From NCBI GenBank assembly GCA_019752535.1, contig JAIEMA010000046.1, forward strand, positions 1 through 63,524: a stretch of DNA of 63,524 nt, given 5' to 3'. Origin of the DNA: Bacteriovoracaceae bacterium. Lineage in GTDB: Bacteria > Bdellovibrionota > Bacteriovoracia > Bacteriovoracales > Bacteriovoracaceae. The translations under genes and the position numbers were made by a program. The notes beneath the pieces were generated by a model, which searched no databases, was not told the DNA's origin, and saw nothing but the letters and a program-made list of their open reading frames with translations. Shown one piece after another: positions 19,032 to 27,778 of the stretch (positions are counted from its first letter, which is position 1; each line of letters starts with the position of its first letter).

Positions 19032-19922
19032 ATGACTTCATCCGTTTGGCTCAATTATCATCACCTGCTTTATTTTAAGACAATTGCCGAGACCGGATCT
19101 CTAGCGAAGGCTTCTGAGATTTTAAGAGTTGGGCAAAGTGCCCTCTCGATGCAGTTAAAAATTTTAGAGGATCGTCTTGAGCAGCCTTTGTTTGAGAGAA
19201 AGCAGAAAAAACTTGTTCTCACGGAAGCAGGGCAGCTGGCTTTAGACTACGCGAGACAAATATTTTCTCTTGGCGATGAGATGCTCGACACTCTCTCCGA
19301 TACCAAACAAGCTGAAAAAACTCATATTCAAATTGGTATCGAGGAAGGTGTTCCTCATTATTCTGCAACTGAGCTCCTTAAGTCTGCCCTCAAACAGCCT
19401 GGGGCTTCACCTTCAGTTTCTCATGGTGCCGCTGAAACTCTCGTTCAAGACTTGATTGAGCATCGTCTCGATATGGTTTTATTACTTGAGCAAGCGCACA
19501 TCAAAGATAAGACAATTCTATTTCAAAGACGAGTTTCTCACTCCCCGCTGTTTGCGCTAGCTTCTCCTGAATTTGCTCATTTAAAGAAAGGATTTCCTGC
19601 ATCTTTGGGGTCTCAACCCTTGCTCTTGCAGTCACCCCTTAGTCGTCCCAGACATGAAATAGAAAGATTTTTTCATGAGAATCATTTACCTGTGAATCTT
19701 GTTTTAGAAACGGATGAGAACACTTTACTCAAAAATCTTGCAGTGGCCGGAAAGGGAGTGACCTGTCTCACTGAGGGGTCTGCTGCTCATTGGGTGAAGT
19801 CCAAAGAGCTTGTTGTCTTAGGGCAATTGCCAGTGTTTTTAGAGCTTTGGCTGGTGGGTCCCAAGCGTAAAATGGTGAATAAAATTGCACAAAAGCTCCT
19901 TAAGGAATTCTCACTCGAGTAA
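19032..19922 (+). CDS. LysR-family transcriptional regulator (NhaR-like)
   Basis: 296 residues. The N-terminal winged helix-turn-helix is at about 5-62 (YHHLLYFKTIAETGSLAKASEIL in parts, VGQSALSMQLKILEDRL), followed by a periplasmic-binding-like effector domain. The LNYHHLLYF start is like the NhaR branch, which responds to sodium or alkaline stress in enterics, but the effector here is unknown. It lies four bases after meaB in the same direction and is probably co-transcribed with the mutase operon. It could regulate that operon or a distant one. Confidence 0.9.
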   Translation: MTSSVWLNYHHLLYFKTIAETGSLAKASEILRVGQSALSMQLKILEDRLEQPLFERKQKKLVLTEAGQLALDYARQIFSLGDEMLDTLSDTKQAEKTHIQIGIEEGVPHYSATELLKSALKQPGASPSVSHGAAETLVQDLIEHRLDMVLLLEQAHIKDKTILFQRRVSHSPLFALASPEFAHLKKGFPASLGSQPLLLQSPLSRPRHEIERFFHENHLPVNLVLETDENTLLKNLAVAGKGVTCLTEGSAAHWVKSKELVVLGQLPVFLELWLVGPKRKMVNKIAQKLLKEFSLE

Positions 19923-19979
19923 TCTTCTCGGGTATTTCGTATTTCTTAGGAATTTCGATAATTTTGACGAATAGAAAGG

Positions 19980-21458
19980 GTGAAATTTTCAATCCTCCTT
20001 TCTATTCTAATAATTAGCAATTTGGCTTTTGGCCAAAATCAAACCCCACAAAGCTCTGAAGAAATCATTAAACAATCACAAGCTCAGCAGCAATTTGAAA
20101 ACTGTGAGAGTTCTTTTACTAATAATTCCGGACTCACACTTAATACCCTTAAAGGTGTGCTTGGGAATTGCAAATTTAGACCGATTGATGCTCAAGACGT
20201 CATTTGGAATCAACTTCCAGGTATTAATACTACAAAAAGTTTTCAAAAAAATCTTGAGGCCCAAAGGAAAGCCGCTCAAGAGATGATTGAAAGAAAAAAC
20301 CGTGATGATGAGGTTGTTATCACAGATAACATCATTCGTTTTGATCAAGTTCGGCCTGAAGTTTTCCAATCTGCAGGATTTGCTCTGGGACAAGAGGCGA
20401 CATCGCTTTCCCATTCTGTCACTGAGATCATGCTTTATTTAGAAAGATCAGATAGTTTGGAAGAATTTGCAAAAAAACCAAAGAAGAAAATGGGGCCCGG
20501 CATCGAAGCGCTTGCAGAACTCTCATTCCTTTCAAGTCTGGTTGATGGAAAAAATATCAATTGTGCTCAAAATATGAGTTTTGAAAAACTTCCAGCGAAT
20601 AGCAATGAAGCGACAGCTATACTTTGGGATGTTAAAGGGAAGAACTATTCAAACAACACTGAATCTGCTCTACAGATGTTTCTTGGATTTCAATCAAAAT
20701 CCGATATTGAAAAGGTCGATGCCTACCGGTGGAAAGACAAAGATGGGATCTTCCATTATTTGTTCAGAAGTAAGGGAAATGGAGAAGATCGCTGGGTGCT
20801 TGCAAACTATGATGTAAAAACAGGAAGAATGAAGCTTCGCAATTTCAGAATTGTCTCAAGAGAGATGATTGCTAAAATTCATTCTGATCGAACGATTGGA
20901 TTTTCACCTTTGGGGTTCTCCACTCGAAGTGACGGCGAGGGATACTCCACAGAGTTGAGTGGTGCCATAGGTTTTGAACTCAATACCTATAACGAATCCC
21001 TGCCCTGGGGGGGAGAAATTATGCTGCCTACAAAGAGTGTGAATCTCTCTCAGATCAAGCTCATCCATGCAACCAATCAAATGTACAGCAGTCATGAGAT
21101 AGATATTAGTAATGATCGTGTGGATCTAACGTCTAATATGGCTCCGATTCAAAATTCCAACTGGCAAGCCAATTTTCATGCTGGAGTTAAGACTGATTCT
21201 GGTGAATGGCGAACAGGAACAAGTGTGAGAGTCGAAAATCTCATGATGGGAATTGATCGCTCCAATGGTGGAAAAAATTATGTAAGCTTTGGAGTGGTAG
21301 GGGATGACAGTTATGCCAAGATCGAGACGGATGGTCGAAGTGCAAATAGAATTATTGCGGGCAAAAGTCTCAGTAACACGAGAAAAGCGGCTCTAGTCTT
21401 TAAAGCCGATTTAGATAAAAGAGCCTATCAAGTTCAAGTCGTCGTTTTTCTCGATTAA
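19980..21458 (+). CDS. Secreted protein of unknown function
   Basis: 492 residues from a GTG start, with GAAAGG just upstream. The signal peptide is KFSILLSILIISNLAFGQ. The mature protein has a glutamine-rich start, cysteines at about 43 and 63 that might pair, and a long C-terminal part rich in beta-forming and aromatic residues (for example WRTGTSVRVENLMMGI, KAALVFKADLDKRAYQVQVVVFLD), perhaps a beta-rich envelope domain. No family recognised. Its stop abuts the stop of the convergent deaminase-like gene with no gap. Confidence 0.7.
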   Translation: MKFSILLSILIISNLAFGQNQTPQSSEEIIKQSQAQQQFENCESSFTNNSGLTLNTLKGVLGNCKFRPIDAQDVIWNQLPGINTTKSFQKNLEAQRKAAQEMIERKNRDDEVVITDNIIRFDQVRPEVFQSAGFALGQEATSLSHSVTEIMLYLERSDSLEEFAKKPKKKMGPGIEALAELSFLSSLVDGKNINCAQNMSFEKLPANSNEATAILWDVKGKNYSNNTESALQMFLGFQSKSDIEKVDAYRWKDKDGIFHYLFRSKGNGEDRWVLANYDVKTGRMKLRNFRIVSREMIAKIHSDRTIGFSPLGFSTRSDGEGYSTELSGAIGFELNTYNESLPWGGEIMLPTKSVNLSQIKLIHATNQMYSSHEIDISNDRVDLTSNMAPIQNSNWQANFHAGVKTDSGEWRTGTSVRVENLMMGIDRSNGGKNYVSFGVVGDDSYAKIETDGRSANRIIAGKSLSNTRKAALVFKADLDKRAYQVQVVVFLD

Positions 21459-23081
21459 CTATTTAGCTTCTCTCATCTTCCATAAGAGCTGAGACAGATA
21501 TGGTCTTCTTGTTTCCCCAGTTGCGACCATAAGTAGCTTCGTGATTTTTAAGTTCTCAGAGTCCGTGAACAGTAGGATGAGTAACTCTTGGATATAATCC
21601 GTATCAAGCGTGACATAGTTATCCGTACCGATCCCAAGCTTAACACCTTTTTTCTCCCACCATGAAAACGGATGGTCTTTATAGTCTGGAAAACTATTCG
21701 TGAGTTTATTATTGCTTGAGGGAAGAGCAATCAGGGAGACACCTTTGTTGATCATACGATTTAAAACGTCATGTTGGTAATGCTCTACTTCTCTTGCTGT
21801 ATGAAATTTCACTTTAACAAAAAGTTTTCTCTCCTCATCCGTAAGTATTTTTCCTGCAAAGATTTTGTCACGGATATCTTCGTGTTCACGCCATTCCATC
21901 TCCATAAGCTCTTTGTAGTCTGCACTTCCTGTTTTTACAGGATGACCTTGCTCGTTGGCGGCAATTAAACGTAAGAAGAATGAATGGTAATAAAAGTTTG
22001 GGTTAATGCCGAGTGACAGCCCATGCTCCAAGGTGTCTATGTGCCAGATGTTGAGCGCATTATCTACGGCCTGAACACCACACTTCAAAGTGTGCCAAGT
22101 TTCGCCGTGGTGAGAGCGAATGCGAAAGCCTTTATAATGAAGCTTCCTGAAGCCTTGTTGCATTTCATTGAAATGCCCTTTGCGATAGAGATCACGCTCA
22201 TTGCCAACAGTATCGACTTCGCAGAGATGCTTGTTGAGTTCAGGATATTTTTCGATCAAATTGAGAATCTGATCACACTGATGATTAAAGTGCTCTTTTT
22301 TTGAAGAGTATTTTTTATTATCCCAGAAATCGGCTTCTTTTCTGAAGCATGGACTTAAGACAAAATTGAAATGAGGAACTTCTCTACGATACTGCATAAA
22401 GCCTTCATAGAGACCCAGAACAACATCCTCTTCCGTTAGGTTTTCAAGTCCAGGAATATTTTCCTCCGCATCAGATGAAGCGCGCGAGAGTGTAAATTTC
22501 AAGCGAATCATTCCGACGTTATATTTCTCATGCAGTTCTTGGGCCATATGATAAGCGGCTTTGCGATGCATTTCCCTTGAAGTCAAAATGAGTTTTGGAA
22601 GAAGTAGTATCTTGAGATAGCGATCAAAGAACTCATCATCTTTCAGACGAATGAGTTGATCAACATCTTCTACCGTTTTAATATTCGCACTTCCAGATCC
22701 CCAAATTTTCTCAATCTTCTCTACATAGATCTCACGATGCGGCCCTTCTAAGAGTTGCATGAGATGGAGAAAGATAAATTCAGCGGTGAGTGATCCCGTG
22801 AGATGGATATGCTCTTCAATGTAGGGTTTAGGAAATCTTTTAAAAAAATCTCTCAAAGCGTAAGCAACTGGATGTTGAAGCAGGGTTTTGATGTCTACTT
22901 CATCTTGCTGGAATCCAGAAAGTAGGCGCCTGAATTCAACTAAGGTTTTCTTAATGAGTGGATTATCGTCACGACTATCGCCAATAGTGGAGAGCTCAAG
23001 TGTATCTGAAAGAGTGATCCCATTCGTCTCCGAGATGATTCTCACGAGATGATCTGTAAGCCCTTCTTGAAATTTTGTCAT
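21459..23081 (-). CDS. Adenosine/AMP deaminase-like metal-dependent hydrolase
   Basis: 540 residues, well above the 330-350 usual for bacterial adenosine deaminase. The amidohydrolase motifs are in order: HIH in EEHIHLTGSL (first metal-site histidines), HHGETW (catalytic H and E region), LPSSNNKLTN, and GIGTDN (metal and catalytic aspartate). It should convert adenosine or a related purine to the inosine form. The extra length, mostly helical material in the N-terminal half, is closer to the AMP deaminase/ADGF style. No signal peptide is seen. It is followed upstream in the same direction by the HCCA isomerase-like gene, nine bases apart. Confidence 0.85.
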   Translation of the reverse strand: MTKFQEGLTDHLVRIISETNGITLSDTLELSTIGDSRDDNPLIKKTLVEFRRLLSGFQQDEVDIKTLLQHPVAYALRDFFKRFPKPYIEEHIHLTGSLTAEFIFLHLMQLLEGPHREIYVEKIEKIWGSGSANIKTVEDVDQLIRLKDDEFFDRYLKILLLPKLILTSREMHRKAAYHMAQELHEKYNVGMIRLKFTLSRASSDAEENIPGLENLTEEDVVLGLYEGFMQYRREVPHFNFVLSPCFRKEADFWDNKKYSSKKEHFNHQCDQILNLIEKYPELNKHLCEVDTVGNERDLYRKGHFNEMQQGFRKLHYKGFRIRSHHGETWHTLKCGVQAVDNALNIWHIDTLEHGLSLGINPNFYYHSFFLRLIAANEQGHPVKTGSADYKELMEMEWREHEDIRDKIFAGKILTDEERKLFVKVKFHTAREVEHYQHDVLNRMINKGVSLIALPSSNNKLTNSFPDYKDHPFSWWEKKGVKLGIGTDNYVTLDTDYIQELLILLFTDSENLKITKLLMVATGETRRPYLSQLLWKMREAK

Positions 23082-23090
23082 AGATCTTCC

Positions 23091-23741
23091 TTAAAAATTT
23101 AATCCCTGACTGGCCGCTCGAGGTGTTCCGTCTAACAGTGATTTAAACAACTCTCGATCTAAGTTATCATGACCTTCAAGGTATAATTTTAATTGCGGAA
23201 TCGAATCAGCTCCCCAAAAAAGCTCTTCAGTTGCCACAAAACTTGGAACTCCAAAAACGCCACTCGCGGTAGCGCGTGCGATATTGGCCTTGAGAGCTTT
23301 TTTTGCCTCGGGAGTAAAACTTTTCTCGTACAGCTCTTCTGCCGGAAGATCAGCCGCTCTGAGAGCTGCGATCAATTCATCAGGTTCACCCATATCAATG
23401 CGCTTCTGCCATCCTGCTTTCCATAAAGTATCAATGACTCTCTCTTGCAAGGGGCCTGCAACTTCTTTAAGTGAAAGTCTCAAGGCATAAAGAGAATTAA
23501 AAGGGTGAGTCTTTGGAGTCGTGAAGGGAAGGCTCGTTTTTTTTGCTTCACGAATACATTGCTTGAGCAAAAATTCTCTCTTCGGTTGAACCTCACCAGG
23601 GCCTTTGATTCCCCAATGATTCAAGACTGGGCCCAAGGCCACTGGAAGCAATTCCAACTTGGCGGGGATCTCTTCTCTTCGCATCCAGGCGAAGTAGGAG
23701 AAGGGTGAGAGGTAATCAAAGTAGAATGGAATAGATTGCAT
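23091..23741 (-). CDS. 2-hydroxychromene-2-carboxylate isomerase-like, DsbA/kappa-GST fold
   Basis: 216 residues. The N-terminal FDYLSPFSYFAW matches the glutathione-activating serine region of HCCA isomerases, and GVFGVPSFVATEELFWGADSI is the cis-proline loop and C-terminal signature. These enzymes are glutathione-dependent isomerases in naphthalene breakdown; most homologues in non-degraders have unknown substrates. It probably forms an operon with the downstream deaminase-like gene. Confidence 0.88.
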   Translation of the reverse strand: MQSIPFYFDYLSPFSYFAWMRREEIPAKLELLPVALGPVLNHWGIKGPGEVQPKREFLLKQCIREAKKTSLPFTTPKTHPFNSLYALRLSLKEVAGPLQERVIDTLWKAGWQKRIDMGEPDELIAALRAADLPAEELYEKSFTPEAKKALKANIARATASGVFGVPSFVATEELFWGADSIPQLKLYLEGHDNLDRELFKSLLDGTPRAASQGLNF

Positions 23742-23913
23742 ATGTTAGACCTTTGCTGCCACTTCATGTTGCCACTTTTTTGGCACGACGGCGAGTTTAG
23801 AGGGGGCCTTGAAGTAGAGATAAGTTCATGAAGATCAAAGGAATTTGACATTTTCTTCTTGAAATCGCCAAGTCGCGTTAAACTGCCATCCACCAGTTCA
23901 AACAAATAAATGT

Positions 23914-23989
23914 ATTTCAGTATCGTGTGGGACGTTTGTTGAAGTTGCACGTAAATGGTGAACGAATACTGAAATCAACCCGTGGGACG
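23914..23989 (+). ncRNA. Putative structured leader upstream of a lipoprotein gene
   Basis: Within the 268-bp gap at 23742-24009, ATTTCAGTAT (23914-23923) and ATACTGAAAT (23966-23975) form a perfect 10-bp inverted repeat. CGTG (23924-23927) and CACG (23948-23951) can extend the pairing inside it. GTGGGACG occurs twice, at 23927-23934 and 23982-23989, just after each arm. This suggests a folded 5' leader or small RNA rather than chance sequence. It matches no riboswitch class I know. The rest of the gap shows no gene. Confidence 0.35.
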
Positions 23990-24009
23990 ACGTCCTTCTG
24001 GGGTATCTT

Positions 24010-24816
24010 ATGAGTTTTGTACGTCTATTTCAGTCTCTGCTCGTGGTTTTCTCTCTTGTCTCGTTAGTGTCATGCGGTAGTAACGGCGGCGTTCAAATTG
24101 TTAAAGGTCTTAAGGTTGAGACTACAGTTGTGAACAATGAAGTGACTCTTCGCGTTTCATCTGACATCGATTTTGGAAACATTATGTTTCCAAGTTTGCA
24201 GATCCCTGTGATCCGCAATAATCGCCAAATCGGTACAGTTTCTATGGTTCCTGTTCTTGGTTCTAAGACTCAATTTGTGATTGAGGTGAATGCTTCTGCG
24301 CTTGCTGATCTAAACGTGGGCCCAGTTCTTCTTCCAAACGGTACATTAGCTCCATTGATCGGAACTAATACTGCGATCTCAGTTGATCTTGGATCGAAAG
24401 CGCAACTCTATGTAGCGGCTGCAACGAATGCATACGCTCTTGGTGTAGCGATTCCAATTTCTGGTCTCGATTCAATCGGCCAGTCTCTTGGTGGAATTAA
24501 TTTCTTCCCAATGTTTGCCATTGATAAGGCCACTGGTGCAGCTGGTATTTTTGCAAGCAATCAGCCAGGTAAATCAGGATTCGGATTCTTTGTTGATATC
24601 ACTCAATATGTTCAAGGTTTGAACTGGGGTGCTCCAGCAGTTGCTGCAAGTTCAAAAGCCATGAAGGCTCAAGCTCTCTTAGCAGTTGATGCTGCAAGTT
24701 CTATGCGCGAAATCTCATTGGATTATTCAGAGATTCGTCCAAGCTCTTCTCAGGAGAGAAAGCTCAACAGCATCCTTTACAACATGAATCGTCGTAAAGC
24801 TCAGCTTGCAAGATAA
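24010..24816 (+). CDS. Lipoprotein of unknown function
   Basis: 268 residues with a lipoprotein signal: LVSLVSC with C22 as the lipidated cysteine, followed by GSNGG. The mature part is beta-rich, with many small and hydrophobic residues (GLKVETTVVNNEVTLRV, AISVDLGSKAQLYVAA) and then a charged C-terminus. No family recognised. It has its own leader region and ends at a terminator shared with rpsU. Confidence 0.78.
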   Translation: MSFVRLFQSLLVVFSLVSLVSCGSNGGVQIVKGLKVETTVVNNEVTLRVSSDIDFGNIMFPSLQIPVIRNNRQIGTVSMVPVLGSKTQFVIEVNASALADLNVGPVLLPNGTLAPLIGTNTAISVDLGSKAQLYVAAATNAYALGVAIPISGLDSIGQSLGGINFFPMFAIDKATGAAGIFASNQPGKSGFGFFVDITQYVQGLNWGAPAVAASSKAMKAQALLAVDAASSMREISLDYSEIRPSSSQERKLNSILYNMNRRKAQLAR

Positions 24817-24837
24817 AATGGATTTTAAAGTCAGATA

Positions 24838-24870
24838 AAAAAATGAGGGCCCCAAGATGGGGCCCTTTTA
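24838..24870. terminator. Bidirectional intrinsic terminator
   Basis: Stem AGGGCCCC (24846-24853), loop AAGAT, arm GGGGCCCT (24859-24866), with an A run before and a T run after. It can end both the lipoprotein transcript and the convergent rpsU transcript. Confidence 0.9.
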
Positions 24871-24876
24871 TTTGAA

Positions 24877-25116
24877 CTAGATTTTGCGAGTGATACGATT
24901 TTTTGAAAGAGTCTTACGACGACGCTTTTCTGCGTTCTCACGCTTCTCACGATCTTTAATTGATGGCTTTTGGTAATACTCGCGAGCACGGTATTCTTTT
25001 ACGATTCCGTACGCATCACAAAGACGTTTGAATTTCTTCAAAGCCTTATCAACGGCAAAGCCGTCACTGATTTCAAGTCTTACGTTTTCTCCAGAGTCTC
25101 TGTGTCTTTCGGCCAT
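24877..25116 (-). CDS. rpsU: 30S ribosomal protein S21
   Basis: 79 residues from MAERHRDSGENVRLEI. Family features are the basic helices AVDKALKKFKRLCDAYGIVKEYRAREYYQKPSIKDREKR and the arginine/lysine-rich end. S21 helps mRNA binding at the 30S platform. An ATG four codons upstream is possible but adds non-family residues. It has its own short unit ending at the shared terminator. Confidence 0.96.
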   Translation of the reverse strand: MAERHRDSGENVRLEISDGFAVDKALKKFKRLCDAYGIVKEYRAREYYQKPSIKDREKRENAEKRRRKTLSKNRITRKI

Positions 25117-25192
25117 GAGTATCCTCAAATAAAGTTGATGATTAGTCTTAGGGGCAAGAGATTAACATATCTGATCTAAAAGGCCAGAATTG

Positions 25193-26161
25193 TTAGTAAT
25201 TTGGATGCTGCGAAAGGTCGAATTCAGCATAAAGAGGAAAATGGTCTGAAGGCAGAAGTTTTCTTTGGGCCTGCTCAACCGGAACGGGAAGGGCCATTCC
25301 TTCTGAATTAAGGTAGCGAGCAAATACGACTGAGTCTTGGATGAGGATTTTTTGCGCCGCCTCATTCAAAAAGAGGTAATCGAGCTGTTGAGCGATTCGC
25401 CCCTGAACCGAAGTCCTGAAATAGAGATAACTAAAGCGCTCCTCTTCGGGAATGTTCGATAAAGCCACGGCATCTTTCAAATTTGAGCGGTGATAGAGAG
25501 GTAAAAATTCGGGCTCAGGATTCGGCCAGCGGGCATCTCCATTAAAGTCTCCCCCCAAAAGCAGAGGAATATTGGGATCAAAGCCGCTGATAATTTCTGC
25601 TAGTCCATGGACCTCGACAGCTCTGCGAGTTCTGCCTTCAAAGTCCTCACGATTTTTATCCAATTTAGATTTCAAATGAACGAGAAGAGTATTGAACCAA
25701 AGCTTTCCATTGAGGCGCATCTCTAAAGAGAGAACATCTCGTGAAAATTTTGTGTATTTGGGATGGGGGAGTATGAGTTCTCGGCGACTTTTGATTTCTA
25801 CTTCCCAGTCACCTCTCACGAGATAGCCCATATCAATGCCACGATCTGAATTTCCCTCAAGAAGATGGCACTTCCATTTTGATTTAAGAAAATGTTCATT
25901 GAAATTTTCCAATGATTTAAGTCCTCCGACTTCAGTCATAAAAATTAAATCAGGATCGATGCTGTTGAGGGTGAAAGCCAAATCTCGGGTTTTTTGCAGG
26001 GGTTTATTGTCTAACATGCCTGCATTGGCGAGCTGCCATTTCACTTCGGTCATCTCACTCATGGCCGTCCCATCCCATCTCTCGAGGAAAATAAAGAGAT
26101 TTTCAGCATTCAAAACGAGAACCTTGAGGGTTTGGGGAGCTGAATTGGAAGGTTTTACCAT
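25193..26161 (-). CDS. Endonuclease/exonuclease/phosphatase (EEP) family hydrolase
   Basis: 322 residues. The five EEP motifs are present in order: LNAENLF (N), FMTEVGGLKSL (metal-binding E), LVHLKSKLDKN (H), LLGGDFNGD (D and N) and SDHFPLYAEF (DH). This fold covers DNA repair nucleases, sphingomyelinases and inositol phosphatases. The motifs do not decide the substrate. There is no signal peptide. It is divergent from the barrel gene at 26214. Confidence 0.88.
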   Translation of the reverse strand: MVKPSNSAPQTLKVLVLNAENLFIFLERWDGTAMSEMTEVKWQLANAGMLDNKPLQKTRDLAFTLNSIDPDLIFMTEVGGLKSLENFNEHFLKSKWKCHLLEGNSDRGIDMGYLVRGDWEVEIKSRRELILPHPKYTKFSRDVLSLEMRLNGKLWFNTLLVHLKSKLDKNREDFEGRTRRAVEVHGLAEIISGFDPNIPLLLGGDFNGDARWPNPEPEFLPLYHRSNLKDAVALSNIPEEERFSYLYFRTSVQGRIAQQLDYLFLNEAAQKILIQDSVVFARYLNSEGMALPVPVEQAQRKLLPSDHFPLYAEFDLSQHPNY

Positions 26162-26213
26162 AGAGAGCGAACCATTTTTGTTTGTTTTACAATTATACCA
26201 TTAGGGAGACGTT

Positions 26214-26777
26214 ATGAGATTGCTATTCGTGACATTTTTTTTCTTGGTGAGTGCAACGGCTTGGTCGCAAGACAAATGGTCCGTTCGTTTTGAGCCGCTC
26301 TATGGAATTGAACATGTGGCCAATCGCTATCCTGAACCGGCACGCTATAGCACACGATCTTTTTTTGGCTTAAGAGTTCTGGCCGGCATCCCGATGCTCT
26401 CTCTCGAACTTGAGGCGAATCAATCCAATGGACGAAGAGACTATCCTTCGGACAATCAAAAAGTAGAAGATCAAGTGCAACGAGGGATGGTGGGGTTGCG
26501 CTCAACATATGGCCTATTATCTTACTTAGGTTTTTATTTGAGGGCCGGAGCGAGGGCCACCAAACAGAAAACCACAATTACGGATACGACCAATAACTCG
26601 CAAGTTGTTAAAGAGCCGCCCATCGCATGGGATCCTTATGCGGGGACTGGGTTACAGTTTGCGTTTGCACAAAATTTAGCACTCAGTGCAGGGGCAACTT
26701 GGATTTTTCCTGATGATGGAAAGCCAGATGTGCAGTACACTTTTGGTTTAACAGTAAAATTTGGGCAGGTAAGATAG
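26214..26777 (+). CDS. Small outer-membrane beta-barrel-like protein
   Basis: 187 residues with a signal peptide (MRLLFVTFFFLVSATAWSQ). Alternating hydrophobic/polar strands such as MLSLELEANQS, GLLSYLGFYLRAGARATK, GTGLQFAFAQNLALSAGATW and VQYTFGLTVKFGQVR suggest a small eight-stranded barrel of the OmpA/OmpW type. The end is VR rather than the classical terminal phenylalanine. It is two bases before the TatT-like lipoprotein gene, so both are probably co-translated. Confidence 0.72.
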   Translation: MRLLFVTFFFLVSATAWSQDKWSVRFEPLYGIEHVANRYPEPARYSTRSFFGLRVLAGIPMLSLELEANQSNGRRDYPSDNQKVEDQVQRGMVGLRSTYGLLSYLGFYLRAGARATKQKTTITDTTNNSQVVKEPPIAWDPYAGTGLQFAFAQNLALSAGATWIFPDDGKPDVQYTFGLTVKFGQVR

Positions 26778-26779
26778 CA

Positions 26780-27643
26780 TTGAGACTTCATTTTCTTTTT
26801 TTTCTAATATTCATTTCCGCCTGTGCCTCAGATCCTCGACAAGATATTGTTATCGATCAAACACCGATCGAGCTCTCAAAAAAAGAATCCATTACTATAC
26901 GATCTAAGGCGAGAGCGACCTGGTTACAGAGGAATAACAAAGAGAAGCTTCTTGAATCAATTTCTCTTTGGGAGAAACTATCTCGTACCTCAGCTGCTGA
27001 CAAAGAAGTCTTTAGCACTCTTGCTCATGGCTATTTTCATTTAGCTGATGCGTATGAAGATGATATTGAAATAAAGAAAACTCTTTGGGAGAAAGGATTA
27101 GATTTTGGAGATCACGCTCTCTCTTTGAACCCCAAGTTTGCCAACGCCCTTGCTCATGATCTGAAGTATGCCGACGCCTTACAAGAATTAGAAATAGACG
27201 ACATTGACTCGATTTATTGGACTCTCGCTAATTTAGGCAAATGGGTTCATTATTCGGGCTTAATGACTAAGTTTAAATATGAAAAACGAATAAAAAATTT
27301 ATTGAAGACAGTCGAGCGCTTAGATAAGAATTACTTTTATGGTGCCGTCCCTCGCTACTGGGGAGCCTTTTATGCAGGGGCGCCAAGATTTTTTGGAAGA
27401 GATCTTAAAAAATCAGAAGAGTCATTCCTCGAATCAATAAAAATCGCGCCACAATATCTGGGAACAAAAGTTTTGATGGCCGAGGTTTTGTTCATTCGCA
27501 CGAAAGATAAAAAAAGATTTAAGCAAGTATTAGAAGAAGTCGTAGCGACATCAGATAAAATCGACAAGAAACTTGTTGTGGAAAATCAAATGGAGAAAGC
27601 CAAAGCGCAAAAACTCTTGGCGCGAATCAGTGATCTCTTCTAA
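26780..27643 (+). CDS. TatT-type lipoprotein (TRAP-T periplasmic component family)
   Basis: 287 residues starting at TTG. Lipobox ISAC with C15 as the lipid site. The rest is helical TPR-like, with the family hallmark PRYWGAFYAGAPRFFGRDLKKSEESF and IAPQYLGTKVLMAEV. TatT proteins, studied in Treponema, are lipoproteins that work with a TRAP ligand-binding protein TatP. No TatP or TRAP permease gene is in the window, so the partner may be elsewhere. The barrel gene just upstream may be its functional partner. Confidence 0.85.
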   Translation: MRLHFLFFLIFISACASDPRQDIVIDQTPIELSKKESITIRSKARATWLQRNNKEKLLESISLWEKLSRTSAADKEVFSTLAHGYFHLADAYEDDIEIKKTLWEKGLDFGDHALSLNPKFANALAHDLKYADALQELEIDDIDSIYWTLANLGKWVHYSGLMTKFKYEKRIKNLLKTVERLDKNYFYGAVPRYWGAFYAGAPRFFGRDLKKSEESFLESIKIAPQYLGTKVLMAEVLFIRTKDKKRFKQVLEEVVATSDKIDKKLVVENQMEKAKAQKLLARISDLF

Positions 27644-27771
27644 TTATTGAAAAAGATAAATAAGATTAGCCGGAACTCCGACGGCTAGTACTCCACCCAT
27701 CAAAATGGCCGTACCCACGAGAACAATGGCGATAGCTTTGTAAGGCAGTGATAAAATTTTTGTTTTCATAG
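27644..27771 (-). pseudogene. Possible frameshifted small membrane peptide gene
   Basis: From an ATG at 27771 the frame reads MKTKILSLPYKAIAIVL and then stops shortly. A second frame continues with VGTAILMGGVLAVGVPA and NLIYLFQ to a stop at 27644. Joining them by removing two bases in a CTCTC tract gives one 41-residue single-span membrane peptide. It follows the rhodanese gene by seven bases. It may be a broken gene, a sequencing error or chance. Confidence 0.25.
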
Positions 27772-27778
27772 ATCTATC

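Noticed and set aside
23845-23850. Perfect TTGACA hexamer
   Set aside because: No acceptable -10 hexamer at 16-18 bases downstream, so it is not called as a promoter.
23742-24009. Possible tRNA or second gene in the 268-base gap
   Set aside because: No cloverleaf arms with a GTTC-type T loop and no convincing start and ribosome binding site; only the repeats described as a leader are supported.
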